Part shown: piece after piece, positions 23,485 through 36,130 of the stretch
How the letters are laid out: each line of letters opens with the position of its first letter
Numbering within the stretch: the first letter of the stretch is position 1
Assembly (NCBI RefSeq): GCF_963259705.1
Contig: NC_081844.1
Span: forward strand, 45,646,001 to 45,710,000
From: Myotis daubentonii
Lineage: Eukaryota; Chordata; Mammalia; Chiroptera; Vespertilionidae
Length of the DNA stretch: 64,000 bases
Direction of reading: 5' to 3'
Position numbers and translations under genes: made by a program
Notes under the pieces: model-generated
What the model saw: the letters and a program-made list of their open reading frames with translations, nothing else
Database searches by the model: none
What the model was told of the DNA's origin: nothing

Positions 23485-26370
23485 TATAAATGTTTAACAG
23501 AACAAGAAAAACAAATACAAAGATAATTCTAAGTATAAAATCCCTAACTTCCTGTAAATTGAACAACATTCTTAAGTAATTCACTAAAGATTAGATAAAA
23601 AATAAATTAGAAAATGTTTGAACCCCACCATGAAGAAAATAAAACACAACGAAAACATCCTAATCTACATCAGTGTTAGAGGAAGATTTTTTTTTTTTTA
23701 TATTTTATTGATTTTTCACAGAGAGGAAGGGAGAGAGATAGAGAGTTAGAAACATCGATCAACTGCCTCCCGCACATCCCCCACTGGGGAAGTGCCCGCA
23801 ACCTAGGTACATGCCCCCGACTGGAACCGAACCTGGGACCCCTCAGTCCCCAGGCCGACACTCCATCCACTGAGCCAAACCGGCCTCGGCAAGAGGAAGA
23901 TTTTTACCTTTACATCCATGTATTAGTAAACAAGACTGAAAATCATGAACTAAGCTTCCAACTAAATAAATTAAAAAAAGAACATGACATTAAATCCAAA
24001 TAAAAAGAAGAAATGGAAAAGAGAACAAACACACAGTAAATCACCAAAAAGGATAAAAGTTTGTTCTTTGACAAAATCAATCAAAATTGACACACCCCTT
24101 GTTAATTAAGAAGAAAAGGGGAAAAACACAAATTGCCTATGAGAAGAATGAGAAAGGGGAAAACATTACAATCTTCCATTAAAAAAGCTAATAAGTGGAT
24201 ATTCTGAACAAAGTGTGGCCAATTTGGCAATTTGCATGAAATGCATTCATTTAAAAAAATATAATTTACCAAAACTGACAGAAAAAGAATAGAAAACTTG
24301 ATTCATTCATCATCTTTAATAGCTATCAAAACATTAAAGATAGAGAAAACATTCTGACTAAGAAACTACCAGATAAGGTGGCTTCAACAATGAATTCCAC
24401 TTAATATTTATGGAAGAAATAGCCCATCTTATATACAATCTTTTAGAAAATACAACAAAAGAAAATGTACACCAAGATTTTTAGGATCCAGCATAACCTT
24501 GACATACAAAGTTTACGAAATCATTACAAAGAAGAAAAGTTACAATTGAATTCTTGTCACAAGCAAAGGTGAAAAATTTTAAACTTACTATTAACCAAAT
24601 TTGGCCATTATGGAAAGGATAATAAACCATGATTAATAAGGCAAATATACAAACTAGGTTAAATATTTTAAATTATCTAAGTATAATTAACTACATTAAC
24701 AGAAAAAAAAGGAGGAAGTTATAGGATCATCTCAATAGATTCAGAAAAGGAATTTTATTTCCCTTAATACACATTTTTTATAAACTTTCAACACATTAGG
24801 AATAAATGTAGAGTTTCTTAACTGATAGGGAATATCTCCCATGAAACTGATGGTAAAGATCAATTTATTATTTTATAATAAAATATTTAGACTTTTTACC
24901 TGAAAATGGGAAAGAATATTAAGGCTGTCTTCTATAATCATCATTATTTAACATGTCAATAAAATAAAAAATACATGGAAAGGAAGAAATAAAAGTGTCC
25001 TTATTTTGAAGACAATGCGAATTATTATACAGAAAATCTACAAACTATTAAAATTAACTGGCAAATTTACCAAGGTTGTTAAATAAAATTATCAATGTAT
25101 GAAAATCATTTAAATTTCTCTAAATTCCAATAACAAAAAAGAAAAAGAGAGCTAAAATATACCAGCTATCAAAGCATCTATAAAAGTGAAATCACATTTC
25201 TATATTAAAAAGTACAAAATAATAAAAATTAAAGAAATTCTAAATAGATGGAATGACATACTATGCTAATGGCTCAAAAGTTTTATTGTAAAGGTAGCAT
25301 TTCTTCCTTGATTGAATGTGATTTCAACATAATACATAGTTGTTTTTTGTCTTATTTTGTTTTTTAAATTGATAAAATGATTTAAAAACTCATGAGAAAT
25401 GAAAAGGCCTAGGGATAACCAAGGCAATCTGATGAAAACAAGAAGGGGTTAAACTGATAGCTGTAAGACCTCTTATAAAGCTGTGATGATTAAAAATTGT
25501 GATTTCAGTGCAGTGATGAAAAGATGGACCAATGGAACAGAATAAAGTCCAGAAATAGGCAGCATATGCACGGTCATCTAATTTATGACAAATGTTACAC
25601 TGCAGTTAACTGAAAAAAAGATTGACATTTCAATAAGTAGTACTGAGTTGACTAGAAATGCATGTGGGTAAAGAATTTTTGCCTGCATTCAATTCACAAA
25701 AATCAATTTCAAGTGGAGTACAGATTGAAAAGCGAATAGCAAACAAGTTATTGGAGGAAAGGGGGAAAATATAGGACACTGTCATCACTTTTGTGAGGCC
25801 AACCATTTCTTAAATGGATCACAAAAAGCACTAGCAAGAGAACGAACAATTGATAAATTTGACTACAAAAAATTAATGAACTATTTATAAAAAATAAACT
25901 AGGGGAACAAAAGGCATATTAACAGATTCTGAGGATATATTGCCTTACATGCATTTGACTTAAGATTCATATCCAGAATATATAAATAATATTTACAGGT
26001 CAATTAGGAAACACACTAGAAAAATGAGCTAAACATTTGAACAGAGACTTCATAAAGAGAATAACAAATGGAAAAAAATAGAAAATTTTCTTTTAATCAA
26101 CAAGAAAATGCAAATTAAAATTATAGTGCCTTAAAACAAACTTCAAAATGACTGAAGAGGAAAAAAAAGTTTAAATACCAAATGCTATCAGGGATTTCAA
26201 GTGAAGCAACAAGATTTCTCTCCCACTGCTATGAGTTAATTTGGTACATTCATATTAGAAATTGTTGGTAGCATCTAGTAAAAGTAGTGAGTACCTATGG
26301 CTCAGCAGCCACTCAGGTGTATATCTGCCACAAAAATACATGGAAAGGTAGTTGAGATTCTGAGGAACAA
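23485..26370 (+). pseudogene. Ancient L1 ORF2 / 3' region, decayed
   Basis: About 2.7 kb (excluding a nested VES at 23692-23891) follows the order of the reverse-transcriptase and C-terminal parts of mammalian L1 ORF2 in sense. Recognisable blocks include the region near 24250-24480 (equivalent to the 'aiding integration into a target plasmid' style RT finger area of older L1s), GACCAATGGAACAGAATAAA (25528), CATCTAATTTATGACAAATG (25574) and TCAACAAGAAAATGCAAATT (26096). Every frame is broken many times and no functional domain survives. It is an old L1M-type copy; the left boundary is uncertain and the hAT at 23242 may lie inside the same L1. Confidence 0.75.
23692..23891 (-). repeat. VES SINE nested in L1
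   Basis: Minus-strand VES: T-rich tail, GA-rich block, CAACTGCCTCCCGCAC, and reversed head GAGCCAAACCGGCCTCGGC. The 14-bp target duplication AGAGGAAGATTTTT is perfect, its left copy running into the T-rich tail (23678 and 23892). Confidence 0.95.
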
Positions 26371-26929
26371 TGAATACTGCTATGCCTGTTGTAATAGTAC
26401 ATCATCATTCTTCCCTTAGGATTCAAAGACTGTACCTTTTGTCACACTTGTTAGTAAGGAGCTATTTTGTTTTCTCCCTATAATCTAGATATAATTGCTT
26501 ATATTCCAATGTAATTAGAAAAGCAGCTAAAATTGAAATTGACTGAGCTAGTGCAGGCAATCTAGGCTATTTTTAAGAGTATTTTCTCATAAACTGAAGA
26601 ACAACAGGCTTGTTATTCATTTACTAGCATGCAAGTACGTTCCTGTGTTATGTGACAGGAATTTCTCCAGCTCAGTGTTTTTGGGGGACTTTTGTGGTCT
26701 CAAAATTGCAAGTTGCAGTAATTCATAAGTGGCAGTGGTATTGACACAAAAGTACTAACAGGAAGTTTTGAAACACCGATATGTTGAGACGTTCACCCGT
26801 GTAAACTATTTTTGTTGCCAATTGTTTTGAATGATTACCATCAGAAGAACGGCCATGATTAATTTGGTGCCACATTTATGTCCTCTAAAAATGTAGCTTT
26901 AATTGAATTAGGCTAAGTCATATTTTCAC
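26371..26929. other. Single-copy DNA
   Basis: No gene or repeat that I can support. Confidence 0.4.
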
Positions 26930-26985
26930 TTTATGGATAAGGATATTGAATCTCAGTAATCAGCTTATTCAAAGTCATCTAGAGA
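26930..26985 (-). repeat. MIR fragment
   Basis: TTTATGGATAAGGATATTGA and a degraded TCAAAGTCATCTAG follow the reversed core of MIR. Confidence 0.5.
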
Positions 26986-27149
26986 TTTTATGGCACAGCT
27001 TTATCCAGTGTACTGAAATTAACATTTCTGAACGATACACACATATAGCATGTATACTCCAATTCATTATCCGTGTAGCAAGTGGTTTCAAACATGTTTT
27101 TTTGTTTGTTTGTTTTAGTCAGTACTGCATGCAGATGTTAGCCCAGGGA

Positions 27150-27240
27150 TTTACTGACTGGAAGAATTTGTACTATCTGTTTAACCTTTCTGTGCCTCAG
27201 TTTCCTTATTTGTCAAATGGCACTACTAACTGACAATATT
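27150..27240 (+). repeat. MIR fragment cut by a Helitron
   Basis: CTGTTTAACCTTTCTGTGCC, TCAGTTTCCTTATTTGTCAA and ATGGCACTACTAAC match the best conserved part of MIR in sense. The Helitron at 27244 follows almost at once. Confidence 0.78.
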
Positions 27241-27243
27241 GTA

Positions 27244-27881
27244 TCAACACTAATAAAAGAGAAAAATGGTAATTGGCGTACGATGATAACCTTTTCATTG
27301 GCTAATCAGGGCTATATGCAAATTAACTGCCAACTAAGATTGGCAGTTAACTGCCAACTAAGATGGCGGTTAATTTGCATATGTAGGCACAATGCAGAGA
27401 GGCGAAAGGGAAAGCAGGAAGAAGCCCCCTGCCACTGACAGTGATCGGAAACCCAGGGGGGAGCTAAGAGCTGGGGGGCAGGGCAAAGGCGGCCCTGGGG
27501 CCACCTTTGCCCTGCCCCCCAGCCATGATCAGAGAATCAGGCACCTTTGCCGCCCTGGCCAGTGACAGCAAGAAGTAGGGGTGGAGCCAGCAATGGGAGC
27601 TGGGCACGGTCGAAGCTGGCAGTCCCAGGAGCTAGGGGCCCCTTGCCTGGGCCTAAAGTGGAGCCTACGATCGCGGGGCCGCTGCAGCTGCGGGTCCCCG
27701 CTGCCCGGGCCAGACGCCTAGGCCAGAGGAGTCAGGCCTGGGCAAGGGGCCGATCCTGCGATTGGAGGGTGATGGGGGTCAACGCCTGAGGGCTCCCAGT
27801 ATGTGAGAGGGGGCAGGCTGGGCTGAGGGACACTCCCCCCCCACACACCCAGTGCACGAATTTCGTGCACCGGGCCCCTAG
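27244..27881 (+). mobile_element. Non-autonomous Helitron
   Basis: Start A|TCAACACTAATAAAAGAG; end CACCGGGCCCCTAG|T preceded by the terminal palindrome GTGCACGAATTTCGTGCAC. Near the start a TAACTGCCAACTAAGAT unit is repeated in tandem. The GC-rich interior has a near-perfect hairpin at 27471-27522. No coding domain. Confidence 0.95.
27471..27522. other. GC-rich hairpin inside the Helitron
   Basis: Arms 27471-27492 and 27501-27522 are 22-base reverse complements with one mismatch around an 8-base loop. It has the size of a short pre-miRNA stem-loop. No expression evidence. Confidence 0.8.
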
Positions 27882-27907
27882 TAAATGTATAAATGAGTTT
27901 GTATATA

Positions 27908-28036
27908 CAGCGTGTCCCCCAAAAATGTATACACACTTTAACAGCTGATACCTCAATATTGAAAGTGAAATATATTTTAATAAACTCTGCCTTTATAATT
28001 ATTCAAAGTGTGTGTATACAGTTTTGGGGGGACACC
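27908..28036. mobile_element. Mariner-type miniature element
   Basis: Inverted ends GTGTCCCCCAAAAATGTATA and, at the right, TGTATACAGTTTTGGGGGG followed by ACACC, with TA next to both ends. About 127 bp and no coding. Its two sides match the two ends of the longer element at 30322-30745, read in reverse, so it is an internal-deletion derivative. Confidence 0.9.
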
Positions 28037-29950
28037 ATAAATAATGTGTTTAGTTTATGTGCAATTATTGCTTTTGTTTGAGACTAGTTCATTCACATTT
28101 AACTATAATTTTTATTTTCATGATATATTAATTTAGAGATCTAGAGGATTAAATATTAGATCAACTAAGAAATAATAATATGCAAATATTTTCATGAAAT
28201 ATATGTATATACAATTAGTCCTATAACTTTTCAAGATACAACATATTCCTCTTTTCTTTTTCAAGAGAAATGAGCCTAACCCTCACTGAACAGGGCTAGT
28301 TCATTATAATTCTTTTGTTAAATAAATAAGCATTGAAATGATAGTAAAGGATAAGTAACTCAAACAAAAGAAAAGAAAACAGCATAGTCCTATAATGTAA
28401 ACTAGATTCTGAGAGCAATCCAATGTTATGGGTAAAATACTTTGGGTTAAGGATAATAGGTGTTTATTTCTTTTTCAAGTTATAAGTACATTGGAATTAT
28501 CAAAACCTTTAAATTAGAAATTGTTTTGTCCAATTCTACATTTGCTATTGGTCTCACTAAGATATTGTATAATGCCTGCCTTTTTCTTTGTTAATATCAC
28601 ATATTAAAACATTTTCATATCTAGAGTTAATGAATTAAGAATAAAAATCTAACCAACTTTAAAATTGAGAGATTACTGAATAGGGAAATTACCCAAATAA
28701 CATCCAGTCTCTTTGTTCTAAGTCCGTAGCCTAAGTTTGGGAGGGTATGCTATTGCTACAGCCTTTGAATAAAACACCCTAGAATGCCAAGATCAACTGC
28801 CAGAGAAAGAAAGCAAATAATAATGCCAAACATCAAAAGCTACTTTTCACGGTTCTACCCTGAAATAGAGGATTATAAAAACATGACTTGTTATAGTCAT
28901 AACAAAACCCAAAAGTTTTGTGTCAAGGCAGGAACAGTTCTGAGCCTTTTTAAATTCCAGCTCAAATGGGATCCTTGATTAAAATGTTTAAAAGAAAAGA
29001 GGAATAGGTTTGAGATGCCAGGATTAAGGATAATTGCAGGTGAAAATCCCACATTTGGACCATAATTCAACAAACACTTTTATTATACTAGCTTCAAAGT
29101 GTTATTCTTGTGTGGCTTTTAAGTAGTATAACATTTAGCTGAGTCTCTCCTAAGTACGCATCTCTGAATTTAGAATATGAATAAGAGAATTGTTTTCAAT
29201 CATCAATAACATCTGTTTTCTACTCAGAGCGGTACAGAGAAAAGGTGTGGGTTTCATTAACAGTCCTACATATTTTCTAAACCAGAATAGTTTACTCATT
29301 TTGGAAAACAGGGTCTTTAAAATAATTTATAAATTAGGATTAAATATACGAGCCCTCACCATTATGTATGTTGTGAGAATCAGTTTAGAATTAGCCTATG
29401 TGTATAAGTGCCTTTTCAAAAGTAAGTTTTCGTAAAATGTACATTATTATTTTTATTAAAGGTATAGGATTTGTAAGATTTGGCCCTAGAAATAAGGCCC
29501 ATGTGTAATGAATAGTTTGTCTCCTGTAACGAATGAAACAATGTTCTCAGAAGGCCACAGTTTTCTGAAGGAAAATACCATTAAAGCATTAGCCAATTTA
29601 CACTTTGGATTTGATGAGATTATTTATAAGCTCTTAATTTTCAGAAAGAAATTTGGAACAACATAGTCATTTCAGGGCAGGAAACTCTGCTTAGAATTTT
29701 CAGTTTTTAAGTAGCAAGCCCCCCATGTATTTTCCTGTCATGTAACTGAAGGCTAGTTGAAGAAAATTAAAATGAAGTACTTAAATAGTCTTAAGCATGG
29801 GAATTTGAATTGTTTTTTCTTACTTGACATAATCATAATTCATATTTTCATAAAGAAAATATATTTTACATGTTTTTATCAGTGACTGTGATACTTAAGA
29901 CTAAGTTACAGCTCTGTTCTAAACATATATTTTTGCTTGCTTATTACTTG
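28037..29950. other. Single-copy AT-rich DNA
   Basis: No gene. Open frames near 28784-28978 and 29190-29435 lack recognisable motifs and have AT-driven composition. Confidence 0.45.
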
Positions 29951-30142
29951 TTTTTTAAATATGTTTTATTGATTTTTTTAGAGAGAGGAAGGGAGAGGGA
30001 GAGAAAAATCGATAAGAGAGAAACATCAATTGGCTGCCTCCTGTACACCCAACACTGGGGCATCAAGCCTGTAACCAGGGCATGTGCCCAGACCTTCTGG
30101 TCATAAGTGGACCTTCAACCACTAAGCCACACCTGCCAGGGG
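29951..30142 (-). repeat. VES SINE
   Basis: Minus-strand VES with T-rich tail, GAGGAAGGGAGAGGGAGAG block, TTGGCTGCCTCCTGTACAC, and reversed head TAAGCCACACCTGCCAGGGG. Target duplication not clear. Moderately diverged. Confidence 0.92.
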
Positions 30143-30321
30143 GCATTATGATTTTAACATATGAATTGAGGGTGGAAGGGACATAAACATTCAGACTTTA
30201 GTAACAACTCTGTTTTTGCTGTTTATATTCTATGAGGATATAGAAAAAAATCACATAATTAATTAAATATATAAATAAATCAGATGGTGTTTTATGAGCC
30301 ACTAAATATCATAGAAAGCAA

Positions 30322-30745
30322 AATGTGTATACACACTTTGAATGATTATAAAGGCAGTGTTTATTAAAATACATTTCATTTTCAAATTTATTCAGAAGTG
30401 AATAATTTATTTTGACAATGCCTATTTTCAAACCAATGACAGTTCTGGTCTAGGATCTGCTGATAATGTGAAGCAATGGAATCACAAACATTAAGAATCA
30501 TTTCCTTCAGTATCTGTGTGCCCTCAATTCATCAACTGTTGGACTGTTGCCTGTTTTGTCCAGTAAACTTTATCTTTTATGTACCACCATAAAAAAAAAG
30601 TCTAGTGGCACTTTAGGATAAATTTTCCTTGCTTAAAGCTTAGTCTGACTTCACCCATTATTTCAAATCAGTTAAACCTGAAAAGGAGTGAAAAGTGAGT
30701 GAGTTATCAGATGTTAAAGTGTGCATCTATTTTGGGGGGACACCC
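30322..30745 (-). mobile_element. Longer mariner-type element with transposase remnant
   Basis: The left side (GTGTATACACACTTTGAATG, ATTATAAAGGCAGTG) and right end (GTTAAAGTGTGCATCTATTT, TGGGGGGACACC) correspond to the two halves of the 27908 mini-element in reverse. About 320 extra internal bases lie between. On the minus strand near 30566-30616 a broken frame reads PLDFF then a stop within about eight codons, resembling the mariner transposase C-terminal PDL-PLDF-L region. The outer left terminal repeat is lost. Non-functional. Confidence 0.72.
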
Positions 30746-30839
30746 TTTATATATACAACAGCGAGCTATATCTTGATTTGAAAGAACTGGGGTATGAAAT
30801 GGGCTACAGTTAAAAATATAGTGGGAGTCCTTATTGGAA

Positions 30840-31125
30840 GGGTAAGATTTAAGCAAATACTTAAAAGACACGAGACAGCCAGAGAAAGTCGTTTCAGGTA
30901 GAAGAAATGGCAGTGCAAATGCTTGAAGCCAAGAGCACAGGTAAAGTTGGAGGGATTACCAGGAAATCAGTGTGGCTGGAATGGAGCCAGTGTCTGGGAG
31001 AGAAGTGCGTGAAGTCGGGGAGTTAACTGGATCGTGTTGGTGCCTGGAGGCTGCTGTAAATGATTTGGTTTTAGTTTAAGATGAGGGGCCATTGCAGAGT
31101 TTGATCCAGGGACTGAGAATGTATC
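30840..31125 (+). repeat. Ancient mammalian interspersed repeat
   Basis: AAGAAATGGCAGTGCAAATG, AGTGTGGCTGGAATGGAGCC and GATGAGGGGCCATTGCAGAG follow a widespread old mammalian repeat known by pattern but whose class I cannot name safely. Diverged. Confidence 0.5.
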
Positions 31126-33686
31126 ATTATCCTCTGAAGATTCAGCAACTCAGCACTTAAACCACAGTTGGCATATAAAAAACAGATCCCCTATATTTCC
31201 TAATAGTTATGAGAGCTTTATTTTTAAATTGATAAATTTTATTTTAATTGGGTTCCTTTATTCCCTGCACTTTTCAGTAAAATATATTTTAAAAGGAACA
31301 ATTCAGAATCAAAACTGATATTCACAAAACACAAAATATATGGATTTCATTATCACAATTAATGTGATAATTGAGTTAAAATTTTGTATGTCATGTAATC
31401 TCTGCTCATGAATCCATTTCTAAATACACCTCTGTAGTCATAAATATTTTTATTTCATTATTTATTATGCCTACACTTCATTTATACTTTTTAAATATCT
31501 GATCAAAAATACACTAGACTACATATAACATGTTTAACTACTTGGATGCAAATAAGTTAAATATTCATAAATATATATCTTTATCTTTTAAACACAGCTG
31601 GATTAGGGGAATGATTTGAAATGTTGGCTATGCAACTAATTCCTCTTTTCTTTTTTCTTCCCTATGAAAAATTGATTTGATTTAGGAACTTATTGCCATG
31701 GACAACATGGATTTATGCTCAAGTAAGAGGACTTCGGCTTTGAGACACTCAGTTATTTGTCTTGATTGCATGGGAACTGGGGCTTGAACAATAGCAAAAT
31801 ATAAATTGGGAAAAGGATCAGATTTCCTAGAAGTACAGTGCGGAAGCCACTTCAGCACATTTTCTACATTAGTTCTCTTCTATACCTTAAACTGGTCATT
31901 ATAACTCAACAACTACTCAAGAGCTACACATAATCTCCGTTCACACTGTACCTTAGAGTTTAAAATACAAGTATCGCTTGTTTTCTGCTTCACAGACAAA
32001 AATTGCTCAACTTCCTTTAGCATTTAATCTAGACTCAGAGTGCTCCTGGAAGTTTGCGAGACTAACTGACCCTGCCCTTCATTTAAAATAGACACACTTA
32101 GAGAAACTAAAGGGCATGCCCAAAGTCTCACAGCTAAGTAAGTGGAGTTCATATTCAAGTTTTCAGACACATCACTGCATTCTGAGAAAGACTTCTCTTT
32201 GCCCAGGGCTAAGAAATCAATTCTTACTTTGGTTAGAAGTGGTCTGTTACAGTCTCTGAAAGTATAATGCGGATTTTATTATAAAACTTAAATGACGTGA
32301 TTGTGAAGGGAAATCTGAAGGTTTAGAGAGGGGAAAGTAAAAATCGACATGATTCATAAAGGAGTACCTTGGAAGTGGTTAAATCTGCTAACCAAACTGG
32401 AAATCCCTTACTGACTCAGGGCCTACTACTCATCCTTTCTTGACAAATTAGTAGAGAATTGAAGGCTTGCCTCAGACAGGAAATTGGAATTTAGTGGGTA
32501 GCTTATTTGGAGAGGACAACTTTGTAAGGGAAAGGATAAGATGGCCCTCGTGTCAGGAAACTGACATGAGCTTTAGTCTCTAAGGAAAAGGTCATGCACT
32601 ATGGAAACCATGTTGCCAGGCATGTGACCAAGATGAGATGCTAGCCCAGAAAAGAGGTCAAGGAATTAGGTGTTAACAAAGACAGGAAATCCCACAGACA
32701 GGAACAGAGTGTGATTAATTTTAAAATGATGTTCTTATTGACTCTTAAATTATCTAACAATTTAAATTATCTGATGATAAAATTCAAGCATAATGGTTTC
32801 TAAGTAGAGCATATGTCTTACATCAAGGATGTATATGGTTTATTTGGTAGTCAAAATGATGGAGGAGGGTATTGTAGGATTTTAGTAGCCAAAAGCCAGG
32901 GATGCTAAATATCCTGCAATATTACAAACACAAAGCATCATCCCATCCACAATGCTATCAATACCCCATTAAGAAACAATGAGGCAATTCAAAAGATATA
33001 TTGCAAAAGTTCTGGAATATCTCCTTTATGGGGGAACCAAAGAATCTGAAATACGAATACAAGGATCTTAATCACGTCAGACAGGTATAATGGATAGCCA
33101 AAAACAACAAATTAGTCAACTAGGAGTTGTAGAAGGTGGCAATACCATGATGTGACAAAGGAAGGATGTTTTCACTGCTGATATCCTAACATTTTCCCCA
33201 GATTAACTTCAAAGGTACAGAGAAATAAGTATCAAAGTATTCTGTTTCAAGTGTCCTGTGATGGTGTTTAATACCTATAATGTGTAAGGAAAGCTTGAGA
33301 TGTTTGGTGGAACATTGTTATAAGAACAAATCTGAATCCAAAACAATGACCAGATATCTCCATCTCTGACCTGATCAGAGCAGACACCTTCAATCAGTCA
33401 AAGATCTTGAATAATCCAGTTTAATCCCACATGTTTAAGAAGTGGCTTGAGTTATTCTATTTGCTTCAAGTATTGCTTTAAAACTCAGAATAAAATAATG
33501 AGGTCACAAAATACCACACCACCTTTGGAAATGATACTGAATTAAGGGGTTCCTTAAAGCCTAATAAAATGTGAACAGAAGTTTTCAGCAAATAAAGATT
33601 TATTTAAGGAAATGGTGCCAATTCCAGAAGCACAGATGAGCAAGTATCTAAACCTAGCTTCCCAGTTGTTCGTAGGGGTTAGATTA
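31126..33686. other. Mostly single-copy DNA
   Basis: No gene. A short MIR-like fragment lies at 32085-32165 (ACTAAAGGGCATGCCCAAAG, TCACAGCTAAGTAAGTGGAG). The more GC-balanced part, 32300-32700, resembles an old LTR-type repeat in texture but I cannot identify it. Confidence 0.4.
32085..32165 (-). repeat. MIR fragment
   Basis: GAGAAACTAAAGGGCATGCC, CAAAGTCTCACAGCTAAGTA and AGTGGAGTTCATATTCAAG match the reversed tRNA-to-core part of MIR. Confidence 0.7.
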
Positions 33687-34114
33687 TCTATACTAATAAA
33701 AAGGTAATATGCTAATTAAACAGGACATCTTCTGGACATCCATCCAGACGTCCTTCTGGACAAAGCCACAGTGGCAGGGGCCAAGGCAGAGGCAGTGAGG
33801 GGTGATCAGGCCAGCAGGGAGGGCAGTTAGGGGTGACCAGGCTGGCAGGGGAGGCCAGTTAGGGGCGACCAGGCCAGCTAGCAGGGGAGCAGTTAGAGGC
33901 ATCAGGCAGGCAGGCAGGCAGAGTGGTTAGGGGTGATTGGTAGGCAGGCAGTTCAGCGGTTAAGAGCCAGTGGTCCTGCATTGCGAGAGGGAGGTCCGAC
34001 TACTGGTTAAACCGGCAGTCGGACATCCCCTGAGGAGTCCCAGATTGGAGAGGGTGCAGGCTGGGCTGAGGGACCCACCCTCCCATGCATGCATTATGTG
34101 CACTGAGCCTCTAA
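33687..34114 (+). mobile_element. Non-autonomous Helitron
   Basis: Start A|TCTATACTAATAAAAAGG; end TGTGCACTGAGCCTCTAA|T, a CTAA variant of CTAG. The interior repeats GACCAGGC(T/C)GGCAGGG-type units of about 30 bp and a (GGCA)n tract at 33904-33920; these give the minus-strand frame its Pro/Leu-rich sequence. A 17-base self-complementary CCAACTCCAGTTACTGC-type hairpin lies just outside at 34136-34160. Confidence 0.9.
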
Positions 34115-35629
34115 TATATAAGAAAATCCATTAATCAACTCCAGTTACTGCTGGAGTTGGAGTCATGGGCTCTAATAGTTGGCTGTAGTCATAGAAGGAA
34201 AGTAGTTGATCATTGTGTCAGGTCCTGATGTCAGCCATGGCATCATTTTGTCTAATTTCATGAGGGCCTGTTCTGTAAGGTTGCTGTACTTTCATGGGTC
34301 CAGGCTGAAACACAGCTGAGGTCTAGGTATTATTTGTAGTTGGACTGAAACTCTGCTTCCATGGTCAACAGACCCAAAACGTTGTTCCTAAGATTGTTAG
34401 ATGCTGACCAGAACCTAACTGTCCTAATGGCTTAATAATTAAGGGATTGGATATACAAGAAAGGAGGGAGGGAGGTGAGGCAGGTTGCTGGACAATTCCA
34501 GTTTGAATCAAAAGGAAATAAAGGAGAAAAGTTAATGTTAAAGAAATGAAGTTTCTGTGCAGTTATAAGCTTATAAATTATATTATGATTGATAACAAGT
34601 TTATTAATTTTTCAGTCTATAAATTTTCTTATCATAGTTGTTATCTGAAATTGACAATATAGGCAGGGGAAAAGGTAAGAGTAACTTACATATTTACATG
34701 TTCAAAAGAGAAAAAGATTATACTTTGCTTTGGTAATTAAAATCCCTATGTTTTACCCCCCAAAATACAATAAAAATAAAATAAAGAAAATACATATATT
34801 GAATATAAGAAAAATAAAATCTCATTCATTCACATGCCATTTATTTTAAAATTTATTTTCTTTATTCTGGCTTTGCCTATTTATTGATAAAAAGTATCAT
34901 TTCCACAGAAATATTTAGAGGCATTTCATTATCTATTACCTCATTGTCTGTTATTTTCTTGCGTGTTTACTCGAAATTTTTCCAAAAAAATCTCTGCTAC
35001 TTAAAATGTTATTTAAAAGGAGGAAGTAAAACTCTTTACTGTACCAGTGTCCATTTTCACAACTGAGTTTCTGTCAACCTTACCAAAGACCTTATAATAA
35101 ACCTGAAATAGATATTCCTTACAGATTCTATGAATAACTAATGGTTAGAGTATAACACAATTTTCCAAGATATTAAGTACCACATATCTTAATTGTCAAA
35201 AATATGCTGACTACTGGAGTGATCTGTCCATATTAAAGAAGAAATTCACTCCATAAAGGCAAGAGTAAAAAATTTACTACAAATACCTTCTCAAGTATTC
35301 AAAGAAGAATCAAGTTATTCCACATCATTGAGAAATGTTTCTCAAATTTGTTTTAAAGCATTATCTCCATCAGGGGTGTGTGCTAAACCACATTCCAATT
35401 CCCTCCCCTGGAGTCTGTGATTTAGTACCTCTTATGTGTGGCTATATGTGTAACTGTGTCCAGGTCATTATTCAAGGCAGGCACAAGGAACGCTGTGAAG
35501 AACGCTACTATAGAACATTTTTAAGTTAGAGCTTAATCTACACCAGTTACATTAGCAGAGAAAATTTAAAACAAGGAGTTATTAGATATTAAAATTACTA
35601 GGTATGGAACACTGTAGGCAAAAAAAAAA
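34115..35629. other. Single-copy DNA
   Basis: No gene recognised. An AT-rich core at 34560-34880 is flanked by more balanced DNA. Confidence 0.45.
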
Positions 35630-36130
35630 AAAGAGTAGTAAGTTGTGTTAGAAGTCTCCATGACCACCCCTAGATTTGCTGAAAGGACACACACAACTCA
35701 GCATATAGTCATATTCATGGCCACCGTGTATTGCAGCAATGAGCTATGAGATTAGCAAAAGGAGACGGAATGTAGGTGAAATCTGGAGGAGACCAGATTC
35801 GAGCTTCCAGAGTTCCTCTTCCAGTGGCATCACTCAGAATGCTCTCAACTCCCTCAGCAGTGATTTGTGGCAACACATGTGGAATGTCCTTTCTCAGAGG
35901 ATCTCATTAGACACTCAGTACTCAGGTTTTATTGGGAGCAGTCACACAGGCGCTCCCTCCTCTCATACACCAAACTTCTAGACTCCCAGAAAGAAAGAAG
36001 GTGCTTGATAGAAACCAGTGTTTGCACAATTAATCATTCGTATCAGGGTATGGTGGGAACCTTCTCAAAATCTAAGTTCCCAGGCAACAGTCCAGGGCCG
36101 ATCTTGTGAGCAGTACTTTCTAAGGATGGC
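35630..36130 (+). repeat. Old LTR-like repeat (uncertain)
   Basis: Motifs such as GAGCTTCCAGAGTTCCTCTT, GCAACACATGTGGAATGTCC, CATTAGACACTCAGTACTCA, GGTTTTATTGGGAGCAGTCA and GATCTTGTGAGCAGTACTTT recall an ancient ERVL-type mammalian LTR. Two overlapping open frames (80 residues each) come from this texture and have no domain. Class from memory only. Confidence 0.4.

Noticed and set aside
33904..33950. CRISPR-like spacing of short repeats
   Set aside because: They are (GGCA)n and GGCAGG simple repeats inside a Helitron in a mammalian genome.
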